Shown piece after piece: positions 15,146-24,934 of a DNA stretch of 64,000 nt. The stretch is from Weissella bombi (GTDB lineage: Bacteria > Bacillota > Bacilli > Lactobacillales > Lactobacillaceae). The position numbers and the translations under genes were made by a program. Where the stretch lies: assembly GCF_900094835.1 (NCBI RefSeq), contig NZ_FMAO01000001.1, positions 208,045 through 272,044 on the forward strand, written 5' to 3'. Position 1 is the first letter of the stretch, and each line of letters begins with the position of its first letter. A model generated the notes under the pieces. That model was given only the letters and a program-made list of their open reading frames with translations, was not told the DNA's origin and did not search any database.

Positions 15146-16492
15146 CTATTGTCTTGCAGCAGCCAAATCTCGATTTATCTGACCTTCCATGCCTTCATAC
15201 TTGCGATAGAATAACATTGGAATAATCCCTAATGCATAGAACAAAATAGGTACCCAAATGAATGAAATAGAAATACCTAATAAACTATGTGCAGTTTGCG
15301 TATGCCCGGCATTATAACCAAACAAACTCATAATTTGAGTTGGAATGGCTCCACCAATACCAGTTCCCATCTTAGTACAGAAAGTCGTACCAAATGCCGT
15401 CAACAAACCAGCCGCATTAATTCCGGTCTTCCATTCACCATAATCAACAGCTGAACCAATTAGCACAAATGCTTGTGACAAAGCAAGCCCAACTCCAAGA
15501 CTACCGATGATCCAACCAATAATAATAATTGGTAAGCTTTTACCACCAAGTAGGACGATTAGTTGTCCACCAATCAAAAACAAAAATCCAAATATCCATA
15601 ATGTTCGTTTGTAGAACTTTCGATTTAATAATGGTACCAAAACTGTCGTCACTACTTGTAAAATACTTAATCCATTAACCAATGACATAACATGTTGATG
15701 TCCATAATTGTAAGTTAAGTAATAAACAAGTGTTGACGAACGTGCTGTCATAGCAGTCCAGAAGAACAAATTACTGATAATAATTAGTATCCAAGGGCAA
15801 TTTCCTTTCATAGCCTTGAAGCTATCTTTAATTTTAATCTTTTGAATCTTTGGCTTAACACGTTCTTTAATATTAGCAAATGAAATTAATGTTAATACCA
15901 TACCCGCCAAAGCTAAAATGACTATAGTCCATCTAAATCCAATTACTTCATCGCCATGTCCAAAGAAGTGAACCATTGGCAATGCACCAACATTAACAAT
16001 TAAAACACCAATTTGAGCAACTGATAAACGAACCGAATTTAGCGTTGCACGTTCATTAACATTCGATGTTAGCAAAGGCAAAATAGTAGCCAAGGGCGTA
16101 TTTAACCCTGTATATAAGACGTTTGCAAAAATATAACTTATCGTAAAGTAAATTATTTTTGCATTTAATGACCAATCTGGTACCCAAAATAGTAAAATAC
16201 CAAATAATGTAAATGGGAAAATGATCCACAAGAAATATGGACGAGCCTTTCCCCAACGGGTATCAGTCATATCAATCAGAACACCCCAAATTGGTGCATC
16301 AACTGCGTCAAAAATTCGAGCAATTAGCATAATAGCACCGGCAACACCAATTGGAATCATCGCAACGTCAGTCAAGAAGTATGACAGATATACTGTAATC
16401 ATGTTGTAAACTAACAGACCTGCCAAATCAATTTGTCCGAATGCAATTCGTTCACGCCAGGATAATTTGACGTTTGCACTTTCATTATTCAT
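15146..16492 (-). CDS. GPH family glycoside:cation symporter
   Basis: A 448-residue transporter of the glycoside-pentoside-hexuronide (MelB-like) family with about 12 membrane segments. Visible hallmarks are the early DAVDAPIWGVLIDMTDTRWGKARPYFLW (about 62-89), containing the family's cytoplasmic loop D/R/GK motif, and the mid-protein VDYGEWKTGINAAGLLTA. No fused PTS IIA domain. The gene follows the GH172 gene by 33 bases and is surely cotranscribed, so it likely imports that enzyme's oligosaccharide substrate. The exact sugar is unknown. Confidence 0.87.
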   Translation of the reverse strand: MNNESANVKLSWRERIAFGQIDLAGLLVYNMITVYLSYFLTDVAMIPIGVAGAIMLIARIFDAVDAPIWGVLIDMTDTRWGKARPYFLWIIFPFTLFGILLFWVPDWSLNAKIIYFTISYIFANVLYTGLNTPLATILPLLTSNVNERATLNSVRLSVAQIGVLIVNVGALPMVHFFGHGDEVIGFRWTIVILALAGMVLTLISFANIKERVKPKIQKIKIKDSFKAMKGNCPWILIIISNLFFWTAMTARSSTLVYYLTYNYGHQHVMSLVNGLSILQVVTTVLVPLLNRKFYKRTLWIFGFLFLIGGQLIVLLGGKSLPIIIIGWIIGSLGVGLALSQAFVLIGSAVDYGEWKTGINAAGLLTAFGTTFCTKMGTGIGGAIPTQIMSLFGYNAGHTQTAHSLLGISISFIWVPILFYALGIIPMLFYRKYEGMEGQINRDLAAARQ

Positions 16493-16525
16493 TTTTACTT
16501 CCCCCTCTTACATCACCAACAATTA

Positions 16526-17638
16526 TTAGCGTGGCACACGTTCATCACGTGACAAAATTGTTGGTAGTTCAGAAGTTGGTACATCTTGATACCAATAGGC
16601 AACTGACGCAATATCATCTGAGCGTTCAAATAATTTGATATCGTCATTACCAATTTGTTGTACTTTAACTGTCAAATCATCTTTAAAGAAGATTGGGTCT
16701 GGCAAGTGCAAGCGATACAATGCATGCATTGGCAAAGAATCATTACCAAAACCATGTAGTGGCATTGCATCACCAGTAGAAAAGTTTTCACGTGTATGAT
16801 CATAACGATCCATCAATGGGTAGCCTAGATATTGATGTTGGAAGGTTTGTGCATGAATTTGTCCATCATCTTCCACGTGAAATGCCCAAGCACCACCAAA
16901 GTAATCTTCACTACCTGTTGAAGTAACCGTTGGATATTGACCATCACCGTCTATATAGAACTTAAATTCACCTTCACCCCACCAATAACGTTGCAAAGCT
17001 GCCAATTCAAAGTACGTTCCAATATAGTGACCCGCACCATGAATTGTTGGTAGAATCGTATAATCTTGTTGCTTTTTCGTGTAATCCTCACGATTCCAGT
17101 AAGCATGGAAATAAGCAATTTCTTCAGGTTGTTCCTTCACCACATAATTAATTGTATAGAAGAAATCAGGAACGTCAGCTGGATGTTCATTCGTAATAGT
17201 AATCACAGCATGCTTTTTAAAAGGCATTGGGAAATATGAATTAAATCCACCTACTGGATTAACATTAATTAATGCAGAATCAATTTCTTGACGTTGTGCA
17301 AAACCGTTAAAGAAAAAGTCACCAATTGGTGCTTCAACAGCTGGTGTTTCAGAATCATCCCAATACATGCGTAATACAACATCACGAAGTACAAAACTAC
17401 CTGCGGGTGTTGCATCAGCAATTGTCATCCAAATGTGACGAATTTCACCAGCATCATGAATATCAGCAACTGTTACAGTTTCACCTTGCTTTAAACTAAT
17501 AGCAGCATGTCCTTTACGTTCTGGACCCAAATCACTACCAGTCATGGCAGCTTTTCCTTTTTCCCCAGTCATATTTTCAGGAGAAATTGTTCTATTTTCC
17601 TCACTACGATTAATCTTTGTCAAATCTTGAATTTGCAT
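16526..17638 (-). CDS. GH172-type glycoside hydrolase (DUF2961)
   Basis: A 370-residue protein of the DUF2961 family, now glycoside hydrolase family GH172, whose characterised members act on D-arabinofuranosides, fructofuranosides and difructose dianhydrides. Diagnostic stretches are GEIRHIWMTI, LRMYWDDSETPAVEAPIGDFF, the aromatic-rich YWWGEGEFKFYIDGD and the TGSEDYFGGAWAF region; the glutamates in the last two are the best catalytic candidates. No signal peptide, so it acts inside the cell on imported sugar. ATG 17638 follows GGGAGC at 8 bases; the ATG at 17653 is too close to it. Operon with the GPH symporter; own promoter region with LacI-like and cre elements. Confidence 0.85.
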   Translation of the reverse strand: MQIQDLTKINRSEENRTISPENMTGEKGKAAMTGSDLGPERKGHAAISLKQGETVTVADIHDAGEIRHIWMTIADATPAGSFVLRDVVLRMYWDDSETPAVEAPIGDFFFNGFAQRQEIDSALINVNPVGGFNSYFPMPFKKHAVITITNEHPADVPDFFYTINYVVKEQPEEIAYFHAYWNREDYTKKQQDYTILPTIHGAGHYIGTYFELAALQRYWWGEGEFKFYIDGDGQYPTVTSTGSEDYFGGAWAFHVEDDGQIHAQTFQHQYLGYPLMDRYDHTRENFSTGDAMPLHGFGNDSLPMHALYRLHLPDPIFFKDDLTVKVQQIGNDDIKLFERSDDIASVAYWYQDVPTSELPTILSRDERVPR

Positions 17639-17707
17639 ATCATTAGCTCCCATTTAAAAATTAAAACAGTATAAAAGTAATAAAAATTATGGCCTTTTTT
17701 TTATTAC

Positions 17708-17719
17708 GTAAACGTTTAC
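17708..17719. promoter_or_regulatory. LacI-family-like operator upstream of the GH172 operon
   Basis: GTAAACGTTTAC, a perfect 12-base palindrome with central CG, the form recognised by LacI/GalR regulators. It lies 70 bases upstream of the GH172 start. No LacI gene is in the window. Confidence 0.65.
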
Positions 17720-17759
17720 TAAAACTACAAATGACATTATGACATCATTCTATTTTTCA

Positions 17760-17773
17760 TGCAAGCGTTTTCA
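17760..17773. promoter_or_regulatory. cre-like site (CcpA) upstream of the GH172 operon
   Basis: TGCAAGCGTTTTCA fits the catabolite responsive element pattern (TGNAANCGNTNNCA), about 40 bases from the LacI-like palindrome. Confidence 0.6.
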
Positions 17774-17895
17774 TTTAAAAATAACAATACTAAATAAAAA
17801 CTAAGTTGAATAAACATTGTTAGAATCATACTTCATGGCTTTTTATTTTTTATAAATTTAATTGTCATTTATCTCAAATTCAGGAAAAATAACAA

Positions 17896-17945
17896 TTAAA
17901 AAGGCGTATTACTGAATCTAATTTCATAAATTCAATAACACGTCT
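17896..17945 (-). terminator. Terminator between the large glycosidase gene and the GH172 operon
   Basis: AGGCGTATTACTGAAT (17902-17917) pairs with ATTCAATAACACGTCT (17930-17945) with a few wobble or mismatched pairs; read leftwards it ends in TTTTT. It makes the GH172-GPH pair a separate unit. The 313-base gap from 17639 to 17951 otherwise holds the two operator-like sites above. Confidence 0.82.
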
Positions 17946-17951
17946 ATAATT

Positions 17952-20821
17952 TTAATTTATATTCTTCTGACACATCCGTTCAAAAACGCTTTGATAATCT
18001 TGTGATGAAAGAACTTTAACTGGAATAACTAAATCTTGAACCACTTTATTTGCTATTTTTAGCGTAGCATGAATAGGTGCAAAGGTTTCATTAGGATCAC
18101 CTTTCAGGTACAACGACTGTACCGCTATCTCTCTACCGGGTTCCCAATGAAATGGATGTTCACTAAGCATAATACTCTTTTGATCGCCCACAAATTTTTC
18201 GGGTAAATTAATATAGAATCCAATTACCCCATGCTGATTGGCCGGTAATGTGTTAATCGTATTAGTTGCATAATTAGTGTGATATATCGGTTGATAATTC
18301 CACTCATAAAATCCCTTATTAGCAACTTGCCACTGCTCATCAGTCTCTAATTCAACTGAAACATCTTGCCAATCCTCACCACCATGGGCAACAACAAAAC
18401 GTAACATAAAAGCACTACTGTCATATTCTGAAACCTTTGGCATAACCACACCATATGCACCAAATTCTAAATCATTATTAAAATAGGTCAATTCTTTTTC
18501 AACAACATTAAATTCTGAAACCTGATAATTCAACACTCCCTGCTTTTTTTCAATAGTCTCACCAGGCGCAATTGTAAAGGTAACACTGTTTTCAGTTTGT
18601 TCAGCTCCTGCACCAAAAGGACGTGGTGTCAAAACAATTGTAAACGACTCAGTATTATTATTCTTAATAGTTAGCACTGTTTCTTTTGCTGTTTCATGAT
18701 AACTAATGTCAAACCTCATACCACCAAGTTGTCCGTCAATCCAATCATAGTCTTGAATTAACCCTTGTGGTTTAACATGAAGAACATGTTGATCACTATC
18801 TAATCGTAATCCTAACCATTGCTCGACACTCTGTTGTACCCATTGTCCCTGACCTTGACTACAACGTGTCAAACAACGTTTTTTATTACTACCTTGTGGC
18901 CACCAAAACAATGAGCCACTTTCGTCCAACCGTGAATATAATAAATCTAAGTTTTTGCGCATGTCATTCTGTGTAAAACTGCCCCCTAAACGAACAGTAT
19001 ATCCAGTTGCCGAAGGATGCATCCCATATGGTAGTTCACGTAAAATTTGAAATTCCGGATCATAAGCAGCAATAAACATTGATTGTGCATATCGATGATA
19101 GTTAACATAAGGACGATAATTAAACTCATATAAACCATACAAAGGTGCCAAAACTGAAGATGTATCTTCACCAGCATAGTAGGCGGTATCTTCAGAAATA
19201 TAAAAATCTTCTAGATTTGGCTCATCCAAATTGGTACCACCCGTAATCTGTTCGCCAAACGGTCCTGCACCTATCATTGTTTGCTCTATATCAGCAGGCA
19301 TATCTTGCAACAATCGATCAACTTCTTTCGTTTCTTCACCAACGATTTGTAAAATATGTTGATAGCCCTTTAGTGCATAATAAGCCTGAACATTTAATCC
19401 ATAATCATATTTTCTAAACACCAATAAGTCACTAGCATAATGACTAGAAAATAGTGCTTTATCTGGGTTTTTAAAAGACATCAACCCATTAAATAATTCT
19501 TTAATCTCTTGCACAACTTTTGGATGTTCCAAGAAATATCCAGTATTACCCGTTAATTCTAAGTATTTTTGTGCAATTACTAACGGTGCGATGTAGAAAA
19601 ACGTACTATGATCTGGATAAATACTATAACGCGGTACATGACGTTTCAACAAATATTCAATTGCTTTAGGTCCAACTTCGGGCACAACGTACATAACACT
19701 AACGACATCCGGCACAATATCAATTCCCCAAGAACGAGATAGACTATGAGATGGTGCCCCCTGGCTGTTAGTTAAAAGATTTCCCTTACGATCAAACGCT
19801 AAACAATTAAAGTTATCAATCATAAAACGAACCTGCATATCACGATATTTATTGCCCTTAATCTCAGATTTAGTATCTGATATATGCAGTGAACCTAAAC
19901 GTTTATGCCAAAAATCAGATGTTACATTTATCCATTCCAAAGCAGTATGCTGATACATAATGCCTAAAGATTCATGTATCTGTTCTCTCTCTGGCGCAAC
20001 AGCAATAATTGACGAAAATACCTTACTCTCACCGGGCTGTAAATTTAATTCAGCTTTAATCAAAGGATTATCTGCATTACCGGAAACATCCCCCGACAAC
20101 ATCTGAATAGCAACTTGTGTTTCTGTATCCCATAGCATTAATAGACGCTGTTCAATTCTTGAGCCAGTTGGTGTATTGGCGTAATCTTCAACTTTTTCAC
20201 CATACTTTTCAAATTGATTAACAAATTTCTGATCAAATGATAAGCATACCTCGCCCTTCAAAGGGACACCCGTTGTATTTTTTATCTCAACACAATAATA
20301 GACAGCAGATGGGCCTGGTAAAGGATGAATACTGCTCTCTTGTAATGCTTCTGGCTCTAAAACTGGTGCAATTGAAAATATCTTTGTTTCAAATTGTGGT
20401 CGTACCGTCTTAGTTACTGGCAAATAATCATCAAGATACGTCGTAACAGCGGATGGACCCGCAGCTGCATAAGATGCCCCATTAGATAAGACAACTTCAT
20501 AATTCATCTTACTCAAAAATAGCGCCACATCATTTTGATAATATTGACCAATATTCCCTCTAAATTGACCTCCTAAATCTTCTTCACGTGAAGGAACTGC
20601 ATAAATCTTTTCATGTGGCGTACTAACAAAATGCAGCCTACCTTTCGTATCTTGCCTAACAATGTTCTACCGTTTGACTGTGTAAACAATTGCCGTTCAC
20701 TTAACGACCAATCAGAATTTTCATCAACAGTTGTGTTATTCGCCATAAAATATTGCGATTGATATGACTTTGTCCATAAATCTTCCCATGTGTGATACAT
20801 AGGTTTTTGTTGCAAATACAT
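17952..20821 (-). pseudogene. Large six-hairpin-glycosidase-like protein, disrupted by a frameshift
   Basis: Two reading frames that join into one protein of about 955 residues. The first part (ATG 20821, after GGGGGGA) runs to a stop at 20577 but its last 25 residues look non-native; the frame of the second part (end 17952) is open from about 20671 onwards and reads sensibly as QDTKGRLHFVSTPHEKIYAVPSR. A one-base change between about 20577 and 20671, most likely near 20651-20671, therefore splits the gene. The layout, an N-terminal beta-sandwich and then a helical region with DIVPDVVSVMYVVPEVGPKA and HPSATGYTVRLGGSF, suggests an (alpha/alpha)6 glycosidase; I cannot name the GH family. No signal peptide. 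A mutation or an assembly error are both possible. Confidence 0.7.
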
Positions 20822-20910
20822 TAAATCCCCCCAAAAATCTCTTTGTGATTAAACTTACTTATTATTACTCCATTATTTTTTCATAAATATTCATCCTTGT
20901 CTAACTTTTA

Positions 20911-20924
20911 TAAAAGCGCTTTCA
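20911..20924. promoter_or_regulatory. cre-like site upstream of the large glycosidase gene
   Basis: On the minus strand TGAAAGCGCTTTTA, close to the CcpA consensus, about 90 bases upstream of the ATG at 20821. Confidence 0.6.
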
Positions 20925-20947
20925 AAAATTATTGCTTATATTGCTAA

Positions 20948-20985
20948 TAAAAAAGGCGTTAAACCCATCCAGAATTTAACGCCTA
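20948..20985 (-). terminator. Terminator of the HAD phosphatase gene
   Basis: AGGCGTTAAA (20954-20963) pairs perfectly with TTTAACGCCT (20975-20984); leftwards it is followed by TTTTTT. Confidence 0.9.
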
Positions 20986-21002
20986 AGGTCTAATTTAATT
21001 AC

Positions 21003-21803
21003 CTAAAATAATTCTTCCAATTTTCTAACAACGCCGTCATCATTATTTGATAAACAAATTTGATCAGCTGCTGCTTTTACTTCGTCTGTTGCATTGGCCA
21101 TGGCATATCCTGTACCACAATATTGCAACATCTCAATATCATTCTGACCATCCCCAAACGCAACGCACTGTCCCGGTGTAATTTGCCAACGTTCAACTAA
21201 CCGCTTCAAACCGGTTGCCTTATGACATCCAGGAATAATTAAGTCAATTGACCCATGACCACTCGTAGTAGGCACTAGTAGACCAGCTAAACGCTTTTTA
21301 AACATCTCATAGTATGCCTGCGTCTTTTCTTCTGGCACAGTAGGTGCAAACTTTAAAATTTGATCATCCACATCTTTAAAGTCATCAACCCACTGTAATT
21401 TTGGATAATAATGATTAGTTAACGCAAAAAAATCATCATCAACTGTTCCGCGTTCACAGTAAGCGCTCTTAACACCACACATCACATTTTTAATTTCAGG
21501 ATAATCAGCACATATTTCTGATACCTTGTTAACAATATCATTAGAAATCGACGCCTTAAAAATTATCTCTGAATGATCCGTTACTAATGCTCCATTCTCA
21601 GCAACATAACTTAATTGATCAGCAAAACTGGGAAAATGCGAGATTAGTTGGTAGTACTGATTACCACTAGCCACTACAAATTGACAACCAACTTTAGCCA
21701 TTACCGATAACACCTTTTTAAAGGCTGCCTCATCATACGTATAATCGTCACGCATAAATGTCCCATCAATATCAACTGCCACCAATTTAATATCTGAATT
21801 CAT
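21003..21803 (-). CDS. Cof-type HAD family phosphatase
   Basis: A 266-residue soluble hydrolase of the haloacid dehalogenase superfamily, Cof/YidA subgroup. Motif I is VAVDIDGT (about 8-15), with the two catalytic aspartates; motif II lies around VVASGNQ, and the magnesium-binding motif IV is AFGDGQNDIEML (about 211-222). Such enzymes dephosphorylate sugar phosphates or flavin precursors with loose specificity. ATG 21803 has GGGGGA upstream; the longer frame from 21842 lacks a ribosome-binding site. It lies upstream of the glycosidase gene but is separated from it by a terminator. Confidence 0.88.
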   Translation of the reverse strand: MNSDIKLVAVDIDGTFMRDDYTYDEAAFKKVLSVMAKVGCQFVVASGNQYYQLISHFPSFADQLSYVAENGALVTDHSEIIFKASISNDIVNKVSEICADYPEIKNVMCGVKSAYCERGTVDDDFFALTNHYYPKLQWVDDFKDVDDQILKFAPTVPEEKTQAYYEMFKKRLAGLLVPTTSGHGSIDLIIPGCHKATGLKRLVERWQITPGQCVAFGDGQNDIEMLQYCGTGYAMANATDEVKAAADQICLSNNDDGVVRKLEELF

Positions 21804-21966
21804 TATAAAATCCCCCTCTATATCTATTATGATATCGGGCAAATTAAAAATTCACAATTAAATACTAGGCAAATATACAACGTAACACTAGTCAGGACAC
21901 GACATATGCTTTTGTATTTACCTCTTTAAACGGTAGTCAGCTTTTTTTGCCACTAAAATGTCTCTT

Positions 21967-22848
21967 TCAGCACTCACCCAAAAGCAACCGCATCTCTTTT
22001 AAAAATTGGTTTGCCAATTGTGTTTGGAGTCGTTCACGCTTCCAGATTAATTTCGTTTTAATTATTTGATTACTTCTTAATGGAATAAACGTTAACTTAT
22101 GGTTAGGCTCATGATATTCTGGCTTGTCAAAGGTTATGGCAACACCCACATTTGCGACAACTTGCACGTGCATACTGTAATACATATCATAAAAGCCACT
22201 TATGGTTAGTTCTTCAAAATGATTTTGTGCCCAATCTTTTACCTGCTGTAAAACATCATCTTGTCTTGATATCAACAAGCGTTCACCAATTAAGTTTTCT
22301 GGTATGACCGTTCGATACGTTGCTAGTCGATGATTATTGGGTACGACAACACCCCAACGATCAGCAACTGGTAAATCTAAGCGTTCATATTCATTATTAA
22401 TCTGTGGGGATGAAACAACACCAAAATCAAATAAACCATGTTGTAGTCCATATAATACACTATCTGCTGTTGCCGACACTAAGTCGACTTGAATAGTTGG
22501 ATATTGATCCAGTAACGTTCGAAATACGGCTGCAATTAATTGACCACTCGTATTTTCACCAGCTGCAACTGTGATACGCCCCGTCACAATTTCATTTGAC
22601 TGTAAGGTATTAACTGTTTGCGAGGTCATAGTCAAGATTTCTTTAGCTCGATCAAGTAAATAACGACCACTTTCAGTTAATGTCACCCCTTGTTTACTTC
22701 TTTCAAATAATGTTTTTCCAACCTCTTCTTCCAAGGTTTGAATTTGCCTTGAAAGTGTTGACTGCGAAACATGTAAAATTTCAGCGGCTCCTAAGAATGT
22801 ACCTTCCGTAGCAATTGTGACAAAATACTTTAAAATACGTAGTTCCAT
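21967..22848 (-). CDS. LysR family transcriptional regulator
   Basis: A 293-residue LysR-type regulator. The N-terminal winged helix contains GTFLGAAEILHVSQSTLSRQIQTLEEEVGKTLFER (about 16-50), and a periplasmic-binding-like effector domain follows (GRITVAAGENTSGQL onward). It is divergent from the aldo-keto reductase gene with 105 bases between, containing an inverted repeat at 22899-22916; by the usual LysR pattern it probably controls that gene and itself. Effector unknown. Confidence 0.93.
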   Translation of the reverse strand: MELRILKYFVTIATEGTFLGAAEILHVSQSTLSRQIQTLEEEVGKTLFERSKQGVTLTESGRYLLDRAKEILTMTSQTVNTLQSNEIVTGRITVAAGENTSGQLIAAVFRTLLDQYPTIQVDLVSATADSVLYGLQHGLFDFGVVSSPQINNEYERLDLPVADRWGVVVPNNHRLATYRTVIPENLIGERLLISRQDDVLQQVKDWAQNHFEELTISGFYDMYYSMHVQVVANVGVAITFDKPEYHEPNHKLTFIPLRSNQIIKTKLIWKRERLQTQLANQFLKEMRLLLGEC

Positions 22849-22898
22849 GTGTATACTTCATTTGCATAAATAAATATCCATTATAACTATTATACATG

Positions 22899-22916
22899 AT
22901 AGTGATTTACCACTAT
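22899..22916. promoter_or_regulatory. Inverted repeat, likely LysR binding site
   Basis: ATAGTG-atttac-CACTAT, perfect 6-base arms, in the LysR-reductase divergent promoter region; it fits the dyad geometry of LysR sites. Confidence 0.6.
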
Positions 22917-22953
22917 ACTAAAGTTACCATTTAAAGAAAGAGGGTTATCACAC

Positions 22954-23838
22954 ATGGATTATACAACATTAAATAATGGTACTCGTATGCCACAACTTGG
23001 TTTTGGTGTTTTCGAAATCAAACCCGAAGAAACCAAGCAAGCTGTCTTGGATGCTATTAAAGCAGGTTATCGTTCAATTGATACTGCCCGTGCCTACTTC
23101 AATGAAACTGAAACTGGTGCTGGAATTAACGAAGCAATTAGTGGAGGTTTAGTTTCACGCGAAGACTTATTTGTAACGACAAAAGTTATTTATAACGAAT
23201 ATGGTTATGAACAAACGGCCGCTGCAATTGATGACTCACTAAATAAACTTGGGCTTGATTACATTGACCTTTATTTACTACACCAACCTTATGGGGATGT
23301 TTATGGATCATACCAAGCTTTAGTTGACGCGCAAGCTGCTGGAAAAATTAAGTCAATTGGTATTTCAAACTTCTATCCCGCAAAATTTGTTGAATTTATG
23401 CGTGAAGTTGAGCTACGCAACTGGCCAAAACCAGTTATCAATCAAATTGAATTCAATCCTTTGATGCAACAAACATTAGCACAGGATTGGTTACCTAAGT
23501 TTGATGTCCAACTAGAAGCTTGGGCTCCTCTAGCTGAAGGTCGTGACAACATTTTCCAAAATGAAACGTTACAACGTATCGGTGATGCACATCATAAGTC
23601 AGTCGCACAAGTTATCTTACGTTGGATTACACAACAAGGATTTGTAACAGTTGCAAAGTCAGTTAACCCTGCACACATGGCTGACAATATCGATGTCTTT
23701 GACTTCACCTTAACGGATGACGAAATGGCCCAAATCAAGGATTTAGATACTAACGCACCAAGTTTTGACCACCAAAATCCAGAACTTACTAACATGTTCT
23801 ACGATATGGTCTATGAAGTTGGTGATTACGCTAATTAG
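22954..23838 (+). CDS. Aldo/keto reductase
   Basis: A 294-residue NADPH-dependent carbonyl reductase. The catalytic tetrad is visible: Asp and Tyr in SIDTARAYFNE (about 47-55), Lys in FVTTKVIYN (about 80), His in LYLLHQPYG (about 112). The cofactor signature is VILRWITQQGFVTVAKSVNP (about 220-240). The N-terminus NGTRMPQLGFGVFEI is typical of the 2,5-diketo-gluconate reductase-like branch. Ribosome-binding site AAAGAGGG upstream. Substrate not predictable. Divergent LysR gene is its probable regulator. Confidence 0.92.
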   Translation: MDYTTLNNGTRMPQLGFGVFEIKPEETKQAVLDAIKAGYRSIDTARAYFNETETGAGINEAISGGLVSREDLFVTTKVIYNEYGYEQTAAAIDDSLNKLGLDYIDLYLLHQPYGDVYGSYQALVDAQAAGKIKSIGISNFYPAKFVEFMREVELRNWPKPVINQIEFNPLMQQTLAQDWLPKFDVQLEAWAPLAEGRDNIFQNETLQRIGDAHHKSVAQVILRWITQQGFVTVAKSVNPAHMADNIDVFDFTLTDDEMAQIKDLDTNAPSFDHQNPELTNMFYDMVYEVGDYAN

Positions 23839-23843
23839 TAATT

Positions 23844-23893
23844 AAACGGCATTCAAGCTACCCATAAAATGGTAATTTGAATGTCGTTTTATA
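23844..23893 (+). terminator. Terminator of the aldo/keto reductase gene
   Basis: AAACGGCATTCAA pairs with TTGAATGTCGTTT around an inner TACC/GGTA stem, ending in T residues. Confidence 0.85.
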
Positions 23894-23988
23894 TTGAATT
23901 TAAATGTAAACCGTCTTAAATGCATTCATACTTTACCTATGTTACCCTATTAATATAGTAAGGTTTATATCATGAGGAGGTAATTACT

Positions 23989-24870
23989 ATGGATCAGACA
24001 TATGACCGTAAAGCAATACGTAAAAAAATTAAACGTCACGCTAAGGATGTTCTACACAGAGATTTATGGGGAAACGTCGGCTTAATTGCTCCTTGGATGA
24101 TTGTTATTTATATTATATTTATCTATTCTTATGCTACGACAAGTGTTACTACAGGGCAAAATGAGACATCGACTGGTCAGGCGTTGTTTGAGGCACTATT
24201 TAGTCTTATCTTTGCAATTATCACCGCATACACTATTTATGTAGCCGAATATCAATCATTAAAGCAAATGCGTGATGAAACTACTACCGCCAAACCTGTA
24301 GAGTCATGGTTTAAAACATATCTCACAAAAAAATGGCAAAAGACTATCTGGTTAAGCATCTGGATGACATTTCTTTTCTTAATTGGTTGGGCCTTATTAA
24401 TCAGTTTTGGTCACTTAGGTGTCGGATTATCAAGTATTACAATGACTCTGTATGCTCTAAGCAACATAAGCATACCGACATTCCTTGTAGTAAGTTTTAT
24501 CATCAGCTTTATCGTATTTGCCGTCTTTGTTATTATTTACCTGATGAAACAGTATAAGTACATTTTCATCCCCTTTGTCGGTTTAGATGATCCTTCAACA
24601 AAAGGATTTAAGTTAGTTGCTAAATCGCGTGAGTTGATGAAAGGTCATCGTTGGGAACTTTTCGTAATGCATCTTAGTTTCTTTTGGTGGTTTTTGCTAA
24701 TCGGTGTTACTTTGGGATTGGCTAGTTTCTATGTTATGCCATATATATACTTAACATTAGCCGGTTATTATGACACCATAAATGACATTCAAAAAAAGAA
24801 AGAAGCAAAAGTAACTGAGCAACCTGCTCCTATCAAAGCAGTCGTTCTACAACCAAATTCAACGTATTAG
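23989..24870 (+). CDS. DUF975 family membrane protein
   Basis: A 293-residue integral membrane protein of unknown function. It begins with a basic cytoplasmic segment (RKAIRKKIKRHAKDVLHRDLW), followed by about six hydrophobic segments. The C-terminal block containing LVAKSRELMKGHRWELFVMH, a tryptophan/phenylalanine-rich helix and LTLAGYYDTI is the DUF975 signature. GAGGAGG ribosome-binding site. It is monocistronic, converging on the HAD gene at a shared terminator. Related in type to the partial gene at 1-359. Confidence 0.82.
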   Translation: MDQTYDRKAIRKKIKRHAKDVLHRDLWGNVGLIAPWMIVIYIIFIYSYATTSVTTGQNETSTGQALFEALFSLIFAIITAYTIYVAEYQSLKQMRDETTTAKPVESWFKTYLTKKWQKTIWLSIWMTFLFLIGWALLISFGHLGVGLSSITMTLYALSNISIPTFLVVSFIISFIVFAVFVIIYLMKQYKYIFIPFVGLDDPSTKGFKLVAKSRELMKGHRWELFVMHLSFFWWFLLIGVTLGLASFYVMPYIYLTLAGYYDTINDIQKKKEAKVTEQPAPIKAVVLQPNSTY

Positions 24871-24877
24871 ATAGTTA

Positions 24878-24921
24878 AAGGGCGTTAATCTAACCAAACT
24901 TGGTAGATTGACGCCCTTTTT
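24878..24921 (+). terminator. Bidirectional terminator between DUF975 and HAD genes
   Basis: AAAGGGCGTTAATCTA pairs with TAGATTGACGCCCTTT with one wobble, then TTTATTTT; convergent genes lie on both sides. Confidence 0.9.
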
Positions 24922-24934
24922 ATTTTGCGCAATA

